Shown: positions 44,086-52,221 of the stretch, one piece after another
Numbering within the stretch: position 1 is the stretch's first letter
Layout of the letters: each line of letters opens with the position of its first letter
Assembly: GCF_005406215.1 (NCBI RefSeq)
Contig: NZ_NXMA01000003.1
Location: 97,921-161,920, forward strand
Direction: 5' to 3'
DNA: 64,000 nucleotides
Source of the DNA: Campylobacter aviculae
GTDB taxonomy: Bacteria; Campylobacterota; Campylobacteria; Campylobacterales; Campylobacteraceae
Translations under genes and position numbers: made by a program
The notes under the pieces: generated by a model
Database searches by the model: none
Seen by the model: only the letters and a program-made list of their open reading frames with translations
What the model was told of the DNA's origin: nothing

Positions 44086-44487
44086 ATGAGTTTTGGTGAA
44101 ATTATAATCATTTTAATCGTAGCAATTTTAGTTTTAGGTCCTGATAAACTTCCTGAAGCTATTATGCAAATAGCTAAAATTTTAAAGGCTTTAAAGAAAA
44201 ATATAGATGATGCAAAATCAAGCATAGAAAAAGAAATTCGTATCAATGAACTCAAAGAAGAAGCTAAAAAATATAAAGATGAATTTTCTTCAAGCAATGA
44301 AAATATACGTAAAAAACTTAGTTTTGAAGAATTTGATGACTTAAAAAAAGATATACTTGAAAAAACTAAGGTGGATTTAACTTTTGATAGTAGAGAAAAT
44401 AGCTCCTCAAATAATCTTAGTGGGCAAAATTTAACCCCCAATGAAAAACCTAATCTAACTTCATTAGAAGAAAAAACGGAAAAATAA
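44086..44487 (+). CDS. tatB: Twin-arginine translocase subunit TatB
   Basis: 133 residues. MSFGEIIIILIVAILVLGPDKLPEA is the TatA/B membrane helix with the G-P-x-x-L-P hinge; the following amphipathic helix and long charged tail, plus direct linkage to tatC, favour TatB over TatA. Acts with TatC as substrate receptor for folded-protein export. Its stop is one base from the tatC ATG. Confidence 0.92.
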   Translation: MSFGEIIIILIVAILVLGPDKLPEAIMQIAKILKALKKNIDDAKSSIEKEIRINELKEEAKKYKDEFSSSNENIRKKLSFEEFDDLKKDILEKTKVDLTFDSRENSSSNNLSGQNLTPNEKPNLTSLEEKTEK

Positions 44488-45219
44488 ATGTTTGAAGAAT
44501 TAAAACCCCATTTAATAGAACTTAGAAAACGTCTTTTTATCAGCGTTGTTGCTATTATCGTATTATTTTTAATATGTTTTGGCTTTCGTAATTATATTTT
44601 AGAAATTTTAAAAACCCCTCTTGTGGAAGTTTTACCTGAATTTTCAAAACACATCAACGTTATAGAAATGCAAGAAGGTTTATTTACAACTATTAAAGTG
44701 AGTTTTTTTGCTGCCTTTGTTTTTGGTATTCCTATTATCTTTTGGCAATTTTGGAAATTTGTCTCCCCTGGACTTTATGATAATGAAAAACGTCTTGTAA
44801 TTCCTTTTGTAAGTTTTGCAAGTATTATGTTTGCTTTGGGTGCTTGTTTTTGTTATTTTATCGTTGTACCTTTGGCTTTTAAATTTTTAATCAATTTTAG
44901 CCTTAATGAAGGTTTTAATCCTGTCATTACTTTAGGGACTTATGTTGATTTTTTTATTAAAGTTATCATCGCTTTTGGATTAGCTTTTGAAATGCCCGTT
45001 ATTGCTTTTTTCTTTGCTAAAATAGGTTTGATTGATGATGCGTTTTTAAAGCGTCATTTTCGCATCGCTGTTTTAGTTATTTTTATTTTTTCTGCCTTTA
45101 TGACGCCACCTGATTTTTTATCCCAATTTTTAATGGCAGGACCACTTTGCGGACTCTATGGACTTTCTATTTTAATCGTTCAAAAAGTCAATCCAGCTCC
45201 TAAAGAAGATGAAAAGTGA
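44488..45219 (+). CDS. tatC: Twin-arginine translocase subunit TatC
   Basis: 243 residues, six membrane helices. Family signatures: N-terminal MFEELKPHLIELRKRLF, then WQFWKFVSPGLYDNEKR, and the conserved acidic residue in FGLAFEMPV (~168). It binds the twin-arginine signal. Directly after tatB; 4-bp overlap with queA, which begins at GTG within tatC's end. Confidence 0.96.
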   Translation: MFEELKPHLIELRKRLFISVVAIIVLFLICFGFRNYILEILKTPLVEVLPEFSKHINVIEMQEGLFTTIKVSFFAAFVFGIPIIFWQFWKFVSPGLYDNEKRLVIPFVSFASIMFALGACFCYFIVVPLAFKFLINFSLNEGFNPVITLGTYVDFFIKVIIAFGLAFEMPVIAFFFAKIGLIDDAFLKRHFRIAVLVIFIFSAFMTPPDFLSQFLMAGPLCGLYGLSILIVQKVNPAPKEDEK

Positions 45220-46247
45220 TAAATGAAGATCTTATTCTTTCATACTATGATTATATTTTACCACAAGAACTTATAGCAAATTATCCAGTAAATCCTAAAG
45301 AAAATGCTAAACTTTTAGTTTATGAAAGAAAAAGTCAAAAAATTTTTCACACAACCTTTGCAAATTTAAAAGATATTTTACCCGATTGTGCTATCTTTTT
45401 TAATGATACAAAGGTGATTAAAGCAAGAATTTATGGAAAAAAATCAAGCGGTGGTAAAATAGAACTTTTTTTACATCAACCTTTTTTAAATTCAGAAAAA
45501 CCAAACTTTATGGTTCAGATTAAAGGGCGTGTAAAAATCAATGAAATTTTATATTTTGAAAAAAACTTAACAGCAGAAATTATTGAAATTCTAGAAGATG
45601 GAATGCGTAAAGTTTGTTTTTATCAAAATGATAAAATTTTAGATACAAATAAACTTTACAAACTTCTTGATCAAATAGGACATATTCCCTTGCCTCCTTA
45701 TATCAAAAGAACAGATAATACCGATGATATTAAGGATTATCAAAGCATATTTGCTAAAAATTTAGGCGCAGTGGCAGCTCCTACGGCAAGTTTGCATTTT
45801 AGCGAAGATATGATTAATGATCTTAATAAAAAACACGAAATCTATCATCTAACCTTACACGTAGGTGCAGGCACTTTTAAAAATGTAGAATGCGAAAATA
45901 TACAAGAACATAAAATGCATAGCGAATTTTTTAATATTCCAAAAAAAGCTTGTGAAATTATTGACTCAAAAAAACCTATTTTAGGTATTGGAACCACCGT
46001 TACAAGAACTATAGAATACTATGCAAGAACGCATAAAGAAAGTGGATTTTGTGATTTATTTTTACATCCTAATAATCCACCCATAAGACAAAATTATCTT
46101 TTAACTAATTTTCACCTACCTAAATCAACTCTTATTATGCTTGTTTCATCTTTTATAGGCAGAGAGCAATGCTTAAAACTTTATGAATTAGCCATAAAAG
46201 AAAAATATCGATTTTACTCTTATGGCGATGCTATGCTTATTTTATAG
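45216..46247 (+). CDS. queA: S-adenosylmethionine:tRNA ribosyltransferase-isomerase
   Basis: Transfers and isomerises the ribosyl group of SAM onto preQ1 in tRNA to form epoxyqueuosine. 343 residues; family motifs YDYILPQELIANYPV at the N-terminus, KSSGGKIELFLHQP, and the late block NFHLPKSTLIMLVSSF. Start is GTG 45216, translationally coupled to tatC. Convergent with lpxD, with no gap. Confidence 0.95.
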   Translation: MINEDLILSYYDYILPQELIANYPVNPKENAKLLVYERKSQKIFHTTFANLKDILPDCAIFFNDTKVIKARIYGKKSSGGKIELFLHQPFLNSEKPNFMVQIKGRVKINEILYFEKNLTAEIIEILEDGMRKVCFYQNDKILDTNKLYKLLDQIGHIPLPPYIKRTDNTDDIKDYQSIFAKNLGAVAAPTASLHFSEDMINDLNKKHEIYHLTLHVGAGTFKNVECENIQEHKMHSEFFNIPKKACEIIDSKKPILGIGTTVTRTIEYYARTHKESGFCDLFLHPNNPPIRQNYLLTNFHLPKSTLIMLVSSFIGREQCLKLYELAIKEKYRFYSYGDAMLIL

Positions 46248-47201
46248 CTACTCTTTAAATTTCATAGCAATTTTAGCTTGAAGCTTAAGCCAATCTTTTT
46301 GAAGCATGATAGGAAAACCTCCATATACTCTACCTCCTTCAAGGTTTTTACTCACTCCACCTCGTGCGGCTATTGTGCTAAAATCCCCTATTTTCAAATG
46401 CCCACTTGTAGCACTTTGACCGCCCATAACCACATTTCTTCCTAATTGACTTGAACCTGAAATACCAGTTTGCGCCACAATAATACAATTTTGTCCGATA
46501 TCGCAATTATGTCCTATTTGAACAAGATTATCTACTTTAGTTCCTGCTTTAATAATTGTACTATCAAATACCGCTCTATCGATTGTCGTACAAGCTCCAA
46601 TTTCTACGAAATCTTCCAAAATAACATTACCATTGTGATAAATTTTATAATGTTCTCCGTTTTTATTGTGGGCATAACCAAAACCATCACTTCCTATAAC
46701 ACAATTTGCTAAAAGATGGCATTTTTTTCCAATTTTAGTATCATTATAAATCACTACATTAGGATGGATGATACTCTCATCTCCAATGCTGACATTATCC
46801 CCGATATAAGCACCAGCCATAATGACTACATTTTCCCCAATATCAACATTATTGCCTATATAAACATTAGGCATAATTTTAGCACTCTTAGCAATATTTT
46901 GCTTTTTTTCTTTAACTTGTTCAAACAAAGGCTTTGCAAAAAGCTTACTTAAAAAAGCAAAACTTAAGTGTGGGTTTTGAGTGATCAACACTTTTGTATC
47001 TTTTGGAACCAAATTTTCATATTCTTTAGTTACTAATATCGCAGCGGCTCCAGTATTAGGAATATCTTTAGCATTTTTTTCTCCATCACAATATGTGAGC
47101 TCTGTAAAATTTGCCCTCAATAGAGAATTTAAAGCAGTGATTTCAATATCTTCTCCGTTATATTCTAAACTTAAAAATTCCGCTATTTCTTTTAATTTCA
47201 T
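46248..47201 (-). CDS. lpxD: UDP-3-O-acylglucosamine N-acyltransferase
   Basis: Adds the N-linked hydroxyacyl chain in lipid A synthesis. 317 residues: an N-terminal uridine-binding domain (~1-95), then a left-handed beta-helix of hexapeptide repeats (~100-290: IGNNVDIGENVVIMAGAYIG in sections), with the catalytic histidine in VQIGHNCDIGQN (~235), and a C-terminal helix. Campylobacter lipid A contains GlcN3N, which LpxD-type enzymes must accept on extra amide positions. Confidence 0.95.
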   Translation of the reverse strand: MKLKEIAEFLSLEYNGEDIEITALNSLLRANFTELTYCDGEKNAKDIPNTGAAAILVTKEYENLVPKDTKVLITQNPHLSFAFLSKLFAKPLFEQVKEKKQNIAKSAKIMPNVYIGNNVDIGENVVIMAGAYIGDNVSIGDESIIHPNVVIYNDTKIGKKCHLLANCVIGSDGFGYAHNKNGEHYKIYHNGNVILEDFVEIGACTTIDRAVFDSTIIKAGTKVDNLVQIGHNCDIGQNCIIVAQTGISGSSQLGRNVVMGGQSATSGHLKIGDFSTIAARGGVSKNLEGGRVYGGFPIMLQKDWLKLQAKIAMKFKE

Positions 47202-47312
47202 TTTATTCCTCGTAAAAAATTGTAATAATTTAATTTTATAGATAAATCAATCATTAAAATCATATCACGATAATCTTTCTAAAAATTAACTTTTTCTATG
47301 TAATCTTAAAAA

Positions 47313-47756
47313 TCAATGCAAGATTTCCCTTAAAATTGTATTCAATCTTTTCCCATCAACCCTTGCTCCAAATTGCTCTTTTGCTTCTTTCATAACAAGT
47401 CCCTGATCTTTTAAAGAGCTTACCCCTAGTTTCTCAATCAAGTTTTTTAATGCTGATTTTAATTCTTCATCACTTAATTGTTTTGGTAAATAAACTTCAA
47501 GAATAGCAATTTCATCATTTTCTTTTTGAGCCAAATCTTCTCTTCCGCCCTTAATATAAAGTTCTGCCGCATCCTTTCTCTTTTTTATTTCGCTTAATAT
47601 AATCTTATAAATTCTTTCATTATCAAGAATGATTCTTTCATCCACTTCAACTTGTTTCAATGCAGCATTTAAAGTCCTTAAAACATCTCGTTTGAAATCG
47701 TCTTTTTGTTTCATCGATTCTTTAATATCATTTAAAATTTGTTCTTTAAGTGTCAT
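47313..47756 (-). CDS. yqeY: GatB/YqeY domain protein
   Basis: 147 residues, all helical, matching the tail domain of GatB: MTLKEQILNDIKESMKQKD, the middle EIAILEVYLPKQLSDEEL and the closing GARVDGKRLNTILRE. Such proteins may bind tRNA or assist amidotransferase function; the exact role is unclear. Lies 13 bp downstream of ribB on the same strand. Confidence 0.9.
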   Translation of the reverse strand: MTLKEQILNDIKESMKQKDDFKRDVLRTLNAALKQVEVDERIILDNERIYKIILSEIKKRKDAAELYIKGGREDLAQKENDEIAILEVYLPKQLSDEELKSALKNLIEKLGVSSLKDQGLVMKEAKEQFGARVDGKRLNTILREILH

Positions 47757-47769
47757 TTTCTATCCTTAA

Positions 47770-48789
47770 TTAATTGAAATTACAAGCTTTAAGATTTAAA
47801 CCAAAACCTTCTAAACCTATATAATCTTTATCGCAACTTTGAGATAAAAGCTTAATCTCTTCTATTTTAAAATACCTTAAAATTTGTGCCCCTATGCCAT
47901 AATTTTTAAATTGAGTCACGCTCGTTTTCTCGCCTTGCATAAAAATTATAACTCCACCATTTTTATATAAAAATTCAATTTGTTCTAAAAGTTTTGAAAA
48001 TTTATCTGAAGTTAAAAGCTCAAAATCATTTCCACCAATGTAAAATTTTACATTGGTGCATTTTTGAATTTCTCCAAAAGAAAAAACAACATGCTGTGTA
48101 TTATTATGATCAAGAAAAATAAATTTTTGAGCCTTAAAACCTGCCAAAAAACTATCACTTTTATCCTGTAGCTTAATAAGACTTTCATGCTTTAATCTAT
48201 ATTCTATAATATCAGAAACCGCTATCATATTTAAATCGTGTTTTTGACAAAATTCTTCCAAATCATTTCTTCTAGCCATATCTCCATCATCTTTAACGAT
48301 TTCACAAATCACACAAGCTTCTTTAAGGCCTGCCAAACGACAAAGATCCACCGTTCCTTCTGTATGACCCGTTCTTTCTAATACCCCTCCGCTCTTAGCA
48401 ATCAAAGGATTAATATGTCCTGGACGAACAAAATCACTTGCCTTTGCATTCTCATCAGCAAAAATTTTTATAGTCATATCACGTTCATAAGCACTCACTC
48501 CAGTTGTAGCATTTTTTGCATCAACGGTTATTGTAAAAGCTGTTTCGTGATTGGAAGTATTTTTTGGCACCATCAAAGGGAGTTCAAATTTTTTTGCAAG
48601 TTCTTCTCCAAGTGCTACACAAACAACACCTCTTGCCTCTTTAATCATAAAATTAACTTTTTCTTTTGTGCTAAATTGGGCAGGAAAAATTAAATCTCCT
48701 TCATTTTCCCTATCCTCTGCATCCACCATTACAAGCATTTTGCCTTGTTTTAAGTCCTCAATAGCTTGCTCGATGTCTATAAATTTCAT
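47770..48789 (-). CDS. ribB: 3,4-dihydroxy-2-butanone 4-phosphate synthase with degenerate GTP cyclohydrolase II-like tail
   Basis: 339 residues from ATG 48789 (GGAGAA site just upstream; a TTG at 48804 is less likely). The RibB half (~1-200) is intact: DAEDRENEGDLIFPA, VRPGHINPLIAK and GHTEGTVDL. The C-terminal ~135 residues align in position with GTP cyclohydrolase II but show none of the zinc-binding C-x2-G-x7-C-x-C motif, so RibA activity is probably lost. A separate ribA is expected elsewhere. Feeds riboflavin synthesis, upstream of RibF. Confidence 0.9.
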   Translation of the reverse strand: MKFIDIEQAIEDLKQGKMLVMVDAEDRENEGDLIFPAQFSTKEKVNFMIKEARGVVCVALGEELAKKFELPLMVPKNTSNHETAFTITVDAKNATTGVSAYERDMTIKIFADENAKASDFVRPGHINPLIAKSGGVLERTGHTEGTVDLCRLAGLKEACVICEIVKDDGDMARRNDLEEFCQKHDLNMIAVSDIIEYRLKHESLIKLQDKSDSFLAGFKAQKFIFLDHNNTQHVVFSFGEIQKCTNVKFYIGGNDFELLTSDKFSKLLEQIEFLYKNGGVIIFMQGEKTSVTQFKNYGIGAQILRYFKIEEIKLLSQSCDKDYIGLEGFGLNLKACNFN

Positions 48790-48837
48790 ATTTTCTCCAT
48801 ACAATATTAAAATTACGAAAATTATAACTTTATTTGC

Positions 48838-48866
48838 TTGACAAATAAATTAAATTTTAATATAAT
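48838..48866 (+). promoter_or_regulatory. Full-consensus sigma-70 promoter of the tRNA operon
   Basis: TTGACA (48838-48843) and TATAAT (48861-48866) with an optimal 17-bp spacer. A perfect -35 box is unusual in Campylobacter, where promoters normally lack it. The start should fall near 48873, giving a ~38-nt leader before tRNA-Gln. Confidence 0.9.
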
Positions 48867-48910
48867 CTCTTTCTTAAAAATCTTTATAAAAATACACATT
48901 CAAAGCACAC

Positions 48911-48985
48911 TGGGGTATCGCCAAGCGGTAAGGCAACAGGTTTTGGTCCTGTCATTCAGGGGTTCGAATCCCTTTACCCCATCCA
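48911..48985 (+). tRNA. tRNA-Gln (anticodon TTG)
   Basis: Cloverleaf visible: acceptor TGGGGTA pairs with TACCCCA, anticodon stem ACAGG/CCTGT holds loop TTTTGGT with anticodon TTG, and the T arm contains GGTTCGAATCC. The CCA end is encoded (48983-48985). First gene of a two-tRNA transcript. Confidence 0.97.
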
Positions 48986-48997
48986 TAATTTACTTAT

Positions 48998-49073
48998 CGC
49001 GAAGTAGAGCAGTGGTTAGCTCGTCGGGCTCATAACCCGAAGGTCGGAAGTTCAAATCTTCCCTTCGCAACCA
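48998..49073 (+). tRNA. Initiator tRNA-fMet (anticodon CAT)
   Basis: Anticodon loop CTCATAA with three consecutive G-C pairs in its stem (GGG/CCC), and an unpaired C1-A72 at the top of the acceptor stem (CGCGAAG against CTTCGCA). Both are hallmarks of bacterial initiator tRNA, not elongator Met. CCA is encoded (49071-49073). 12 bp after tRNA-Gln. Confidence 0.95.
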
Positions 49074-49210
49074 TTAAAAAACTCTTTTTATACATTATAC
49101 CAAATCATATCTTCTATATTGTAAATCTAACTAATTAAACTTAATTTAAATTATCAATATTAATTATACTTAGTGAATCTAAATTATTGTTTTTTAAGCC
49201 TACATTAACT

Positions 49211-49225
49211 GGGGGGGGGTATAAT
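49211..49225 (+). promoter_or_regulatory. G9 tract abutting the -10 box of the adenylation-enzyme gene
   Basis: Nine G (49211-49219) run directly into TATAAT (49220-49225), 30 bp before the TTG start. Length changes in the tract would alter spacing between upstream promoter sequence and the -10 box, a set-up for transcriptional phase variation. Nothing else is apparent in the 182-bp gap after tRNA-fMet except AT-rich sequence. Confidence 0.75.
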
Positions 49226-49255
49226 CATTTTTTGATTTCACCATAAAGGATTTTT

Positions 49256-50770
49256 TTGCTCACCCACATCTATGACTTCTTAGAAAAAAGTGTTGAAAAC
49301 TTTAGTGAAAAAATAGCCTTTGTTGAACCCTTTGCTAAAGAGGGAAGAAAGGAAATTACTTATAAAGAATTTGATCTTTATTCTAAAAAAGTTGCTAGTG
49401 AAATTTTAAGAACTTTAAATAATGATACCCTACCTTTACAAAAAGCCATTCTTATTATATTACCTAAAGGCATTGATTGTTTGATTTCTTTTTTTGGTGT
49501 AGCCTTAAGTGGAAACTTTTATACGCTCTTAGATGAAAAAAGTCCTAAAGAAAGAATAGAAAAAGTTATAGAAGTTTTAAAACCAAAACTTCTAATCACT
49601 TCTAAAGAATTAAAATTAGACTTAAATTTACCCACTCTTCATACACAAGATTTTCAAAATTTTAATATCGATGAAAATCTAATCACTAAAGCTAAAGAAA
49701 ACCATATCGATACCAATTTACTTTATGTACTTTTTACCAGTGGGAGCACTGGAATTCCTAAAGGAGTAAGTATAGCTCATAAGAGTGTGGTGGATTATAC
49801 CTTTTGGGTATGCAAAACCTTTCATTTTGATGAGAATGAAATTCTAGCCAATCAAGCTCCATTTTATTTTGACAATAGTATCTTAGATATTTTTTCAAGT
49901 ATAAAAGTAGGCGCAAGCTTACACATCATCCCCAATCATCTTTTTGCTTTTCCTGCTAAAGTATTACAATACTTAGAACAAGAAAAAGTAAGCACGATCT
50001 TTTGGGTGCCTTCAGTGTTGATTTATTTTGCAAACACTCAAGCTTTGGATGATTTTTCTTTGAAAAAGCTCAAAAAAATACTCTTTTGTGGTGAAATCAT
50101 GCCCAATAAACAATTAAACCTTTGGAGAAAGCATTTACCTCAAAGTTTATTTGCCAATCTTTATGGCCCTACTGAAATCACAGATGTTTGCACCTACTAC
50201 ATCATCAACCGCCCTTTCAAAGATGATGAACTCTTACCTATAGGTAAAGCTTGTAAAAATACAGAACTTTTAGTCTTTGATGAAGATATGAATTTTATAA
50301 GTCCTAAAGAAATAGGCAAAAAAGGAGAATTATATATAAGAGGAACTTCTTTATCTTTAGGATATTACAATGATAAAGAAAAAACTAAAAAAGCTTTTCT
50401 ACAAAATCCTTTACATGATAATTATTTAGACTTAGTCTATAAAACAGGAGACATCGTTGCTTATAATAAATTTGAAGAATTATTGTGTTATGGAAGAGCA
50501 GATAATCAGATCAAATACATGGGTCATAGAATAGAACTAGGAGAAATAGAAAGTATTATTAATTCTCATGATAAAGTAAGAAACTCTGCTTGTATTTTTA
50601 AAGAAGAGATCATTTGTTTTTATGAGAGTAAAGAAGAAATTGATTTTAGAATGTTTTTAAAAGATAAATTACCTCTTTATATGATACCTAAACATTTTAA
50701 AAGAATAGATAGTTTTAAACTCAATCAAAATGGTAAGATTGATAGGGGTTATTTAAATGAACTGGTTTGA
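49256..50770 (+). CDS. Stand-alone amino-acid adenylation enzyme (NRPS A-domain type)
   Basis: 504 residues of the AMP-binding superfamily. Core motifs: A3 TSGSTGIPKG (161-170), A5 YGPTEITDV, A7 YKTGDIV, A8 GRADNQIKYMGHRIELGE and the A10 lysine in NQNGKIDRGYL near the end. It should adenylate an amino acid or related carboxylate and load it on the small carrier protein three genes downstream. C. jejuni carries a similar 'amino acid activating enzyme' (Cj1307) beside pse genes. TTG start 49256 follows AAGGA at 5 bp. The end overlaps the next ORF by 14 bp. Substrate unknown. Confidence 0.87.
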   Translation: MLTHIYDFLEKSVENFSEKIAFVEPFAKEGRKEITYKEFDLYSKKVASEILRTLNNDTLPLQKAILIILPKGIDCLISFFGVALSGNFYTLLDEKSPKERIEKVIEVLKPKLLITSKELKLDLNLPTLHTQDFQNFNIDENLITKAKENHIDTNLLYVLFTSGSTGIPKGVSIAHKSVVDYTFWVCKTFHFDENEILANQAPFYFDNSILDIFSSIKVGASLHIIPNHLFAFPAKVLQYLEQEKVSTIFWVPSVLIYFANTQALDDFSLKKLKKILFCGEIMPNKQLNLWRKHLPQSLFANLYGPTEITDVCTYYIINRPFKDDELLPIGKACKNTELLVFDEDMNFISPKEIGKKGELYIRGTSLSLGYYNDKEKTKKAFLQNPLHDNYLDLVYKTGDIVAYNKFEELLCYGRADNQIKYMGHRIELGEIESIINSHDKVRNSACIFKEEIICFYESKEEIDFRMFLKDKLPLYMIPKHFKRIDSFKLNQNGKIDRGYLNELV

Positions 50771-51086
50771 AAATTTTCAACAAGAATACCAAAAAGGCTT
50801 TTGGCTTCATAATTATTATGATGATATTTTCTCTTTAGAAAAAAAATTAAACCATGGCAAAATGCTTCTTCAAAAAGATGAAAATAATTTTTTCTTTTAT
50901 GAAAATCAAAAGCTTTATTTTTTCATCCAAAACAATAAAAAATTCAATCTAAAGCCAAGCTATACAGGGATAATCATCAAAAACGATCGAACCCTTATAA
51001 AATATCAAGAATTTTTAGAAAAAAATAATTTTAAAATTCACCAAAATTTTTTGCAAATGTCTAGGGGGGGGGGATTGGAACTTTGA
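50757..51086 (+). CDS. N-terminal part of a split acetyltransferase (G-tract off state)
   Basis: 109-residue frame that ends soon after a G10 tract (MSRGGGLEL stop). It has no complete domain of its own. With a tract one base longer (G11) or two shorter (G8) it would continue straight into the GNAT frame starting at 51083, giving a ~245-residue fusion. I therefore read it as the 5' half of one phase-variable gene currently out of frame. Sequence is aromatic- and Lys/Asn-rich (NNFFFYENQKLYFFIQNNKK). Its start overlaps the adenylation gene. Confidence 0.7.
   Translation: MNWFENFQQEYQKGFWLHNYYDDIFSLEKKLNHGKMLLQKDENNFFFYENQKLYFFIQNNKKFNLKPSYTGIIIKNDRTLIKYQEFLEKNNFKIHQNFLQMSRGGGLEL
51064..51073 (+). 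repeat. G10 contingency tract inside the split acetyltransferase gene
   Basis: Ten consecutive G. At this length the upstream frame terminates at 51086; G8 or G11 would fuse it to the downstream GNAT frame. Confidence 0.95.
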
Positions 51087-51493
51087 AAAAAATAAATTGT
51101 GATTTTATTTCACAAGCTAAGTTACAAGATATGGATGAAATCATAGCTTTTTTTAAGCATTTTTTTGATCCAAATTATTTATTTTTATTTGATGCTAAAG
51201 AATTAGAAAATTTAAAACAAAATATATTCATCTACAAAGAACAGAACAAAATTTGTGGTGCCTTGATTTACCGTGATTCTTTTAGTGTAAATTTTTTAGA
51301 ATTTTTAGCCATAAAGTCTGATTTAAAATATAAAAATATAGCCTTTGCTCTACTTTTAAATTACATAACAAATTCAAAACATCCCTTATTGAAACTTTTC
51401 GTAGATGAAAAAAATGAAAAAGCCATCAAATTTTATAAAAGATCTGGGTTTAGTTTCAATGATACAATTTTAAAATTTTACAGGAATTTTTAA
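51083..51493 (+). CDS. GNAT N-acetyltransferase domain (C-terminal part of the split gene)
   Basis: 136 residues. The C-terminal half shows the GNAT acetyl-CoA fold: FLEFLAIKSDLKYKNIAFAL and the helix NEKAIKFYKRSGF (beta4-alpha3 and alpha4 region). A TTG at 51083 could start it independently, overlapping the previous stop, so some translation may occur even in the off state. Located between the adenylation enzyme and the formyltransferase, it may acetylate the carrier-bound aminoacyl group or the sugar. The last base pair overlaps the formyltransferase ATG. Confidence 0.75.
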   Translation: MKKINCDFISQAKLQDMDEIIAFFKHFFDPNYLFLFDAKELENLKQNIFIYKEQNKICGALIYRDSFSVNFLEFLAIKSDLKYKNIAFALLLNYITNSKHPLLKLFVDEKNEKAIKFYKRSGFSFNDTILKFYRNF

Positions 51494-52221
51494 TGCAGTA
51501 TGCAAACATTTACATTTTAGGCACAGGCAGGGTTGCTAAAATGTGCCAAAAAATCGCTTGGGATTTTTTTGATCAAGAGATCATTTTGATACCCTATAAT
51601 CAGAATTTAGATGATTTTTTCAAGCATTTAAAAGATTGTCTTATAATAAGTGCTAATAATTTTTACATTTTTAAAAAAGAATGCGTATTAAACAATACCA
51701 TCATTAACTATCACAACGCCTTATTGCCAAAACACAAAGGATGCAATGCACACCTTTGGAGTATTTGGGAAAATGATGATGAGAGTGGAATTTCTTGGCA
51801 TTTAGTGGATGAAAATATAGACACAGGTGCCATTTTAATCCAAAAGAAATTAAAAATAGAGCGTCATTTTACAGCTCTTAAACTTTTACAAAAGCAACAC
51901 GAACTCGCCATTGATTCTTTTAAGAAAGCTTTGCAAAATTTAAAAAATAAACGATTTAAAATTCAAACTAGCTATGGGGGGGGGTATCACAAAAAATCGG
52001 AATTTCCCAACGAGTGCTTTTTGGAACTCTCTTGGGATATAGAAAAAATTGATCGCTTTTTAAGAGCTTTAGATTGTGGCGGATTGACAAAGGCTAAAAT
52101 CAAAATTCTTGGCACAGAAAAAGAAATTTTACTTTATCAAATCAATGAATTTGACTTAATTTTAAATTTAAGTGATAATACGATTTTGAAAATTACAAAG
52201 GAAAATAATGCAAATTGTTAA
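51493..52221 (+). CDS. Formyltransferase-fold enzyme (Fmt-like N-formyltransferase), G9 in frame
   Basis: 242 residues. The Asn-His-Asp catalytic set of the N10-formyl-tetrahydrofolate-dependent formyltransferases is visible: YHNALLPKHKGCNAHLW (~75-92) and VDENIDTGAIL (~108). Relatives formylate Met-tRNA, sugar-4-amines of nucleotide sugars, or peptide amines. Here it may N-formylate an amino sugar or a carrier-bound amino acid. A G9 tract (51976-51984) codes GGG residues 162-164 and is in frame, so the gene is on. The carrier-protein gene begins 14 bp before its stop. Confidence 0.82.
   Translation: MQYANIYILGTGRVAKMCQKIAWDFFDQEIILIPYNQNLDDFFKHLKDCLIISANNFYIFKKECVLNNTIINYHNALLPKHKGCNAHLWSIWENDDESGISWHLVDENIDTGAILIQKKLKIERHFTALKLLQKQHELAIDSFKKALQNLKNKRFKIQTSYGGGYHKKSEFPNECFLELSWDIEKIDRFLRALDCGGLTKAKIKILGTEKEILLYQINEFDLILNLSDNTILKITKENNANC
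51976..51984 (+). repeat. G9 contingency tract in the formyltransferase gene
   Basis: Nine G in frame (Tyr-Gly-Gly-Gly-Tyr). Gain or loss of one base would truncate the protein after the catalytic domain, near residue 165. Confidence 0.95.

Noticed and set aside
43995..44441. 148-residue minus-strand ORF across tatB
   Set aside because: It is the antisense shadow of tatB. The translation is Ser/Phe-rich low complexity with no family marks, while tatB has clear motifs and operon context.
46470..47241. Three plus-strand ORFs of 78-86 residues inside lpxD
   Set aside because: Antisense shadows of the lpxD repeat region. Isoleucine/asparagine-rich repeats mirror the hexapeptide codons.
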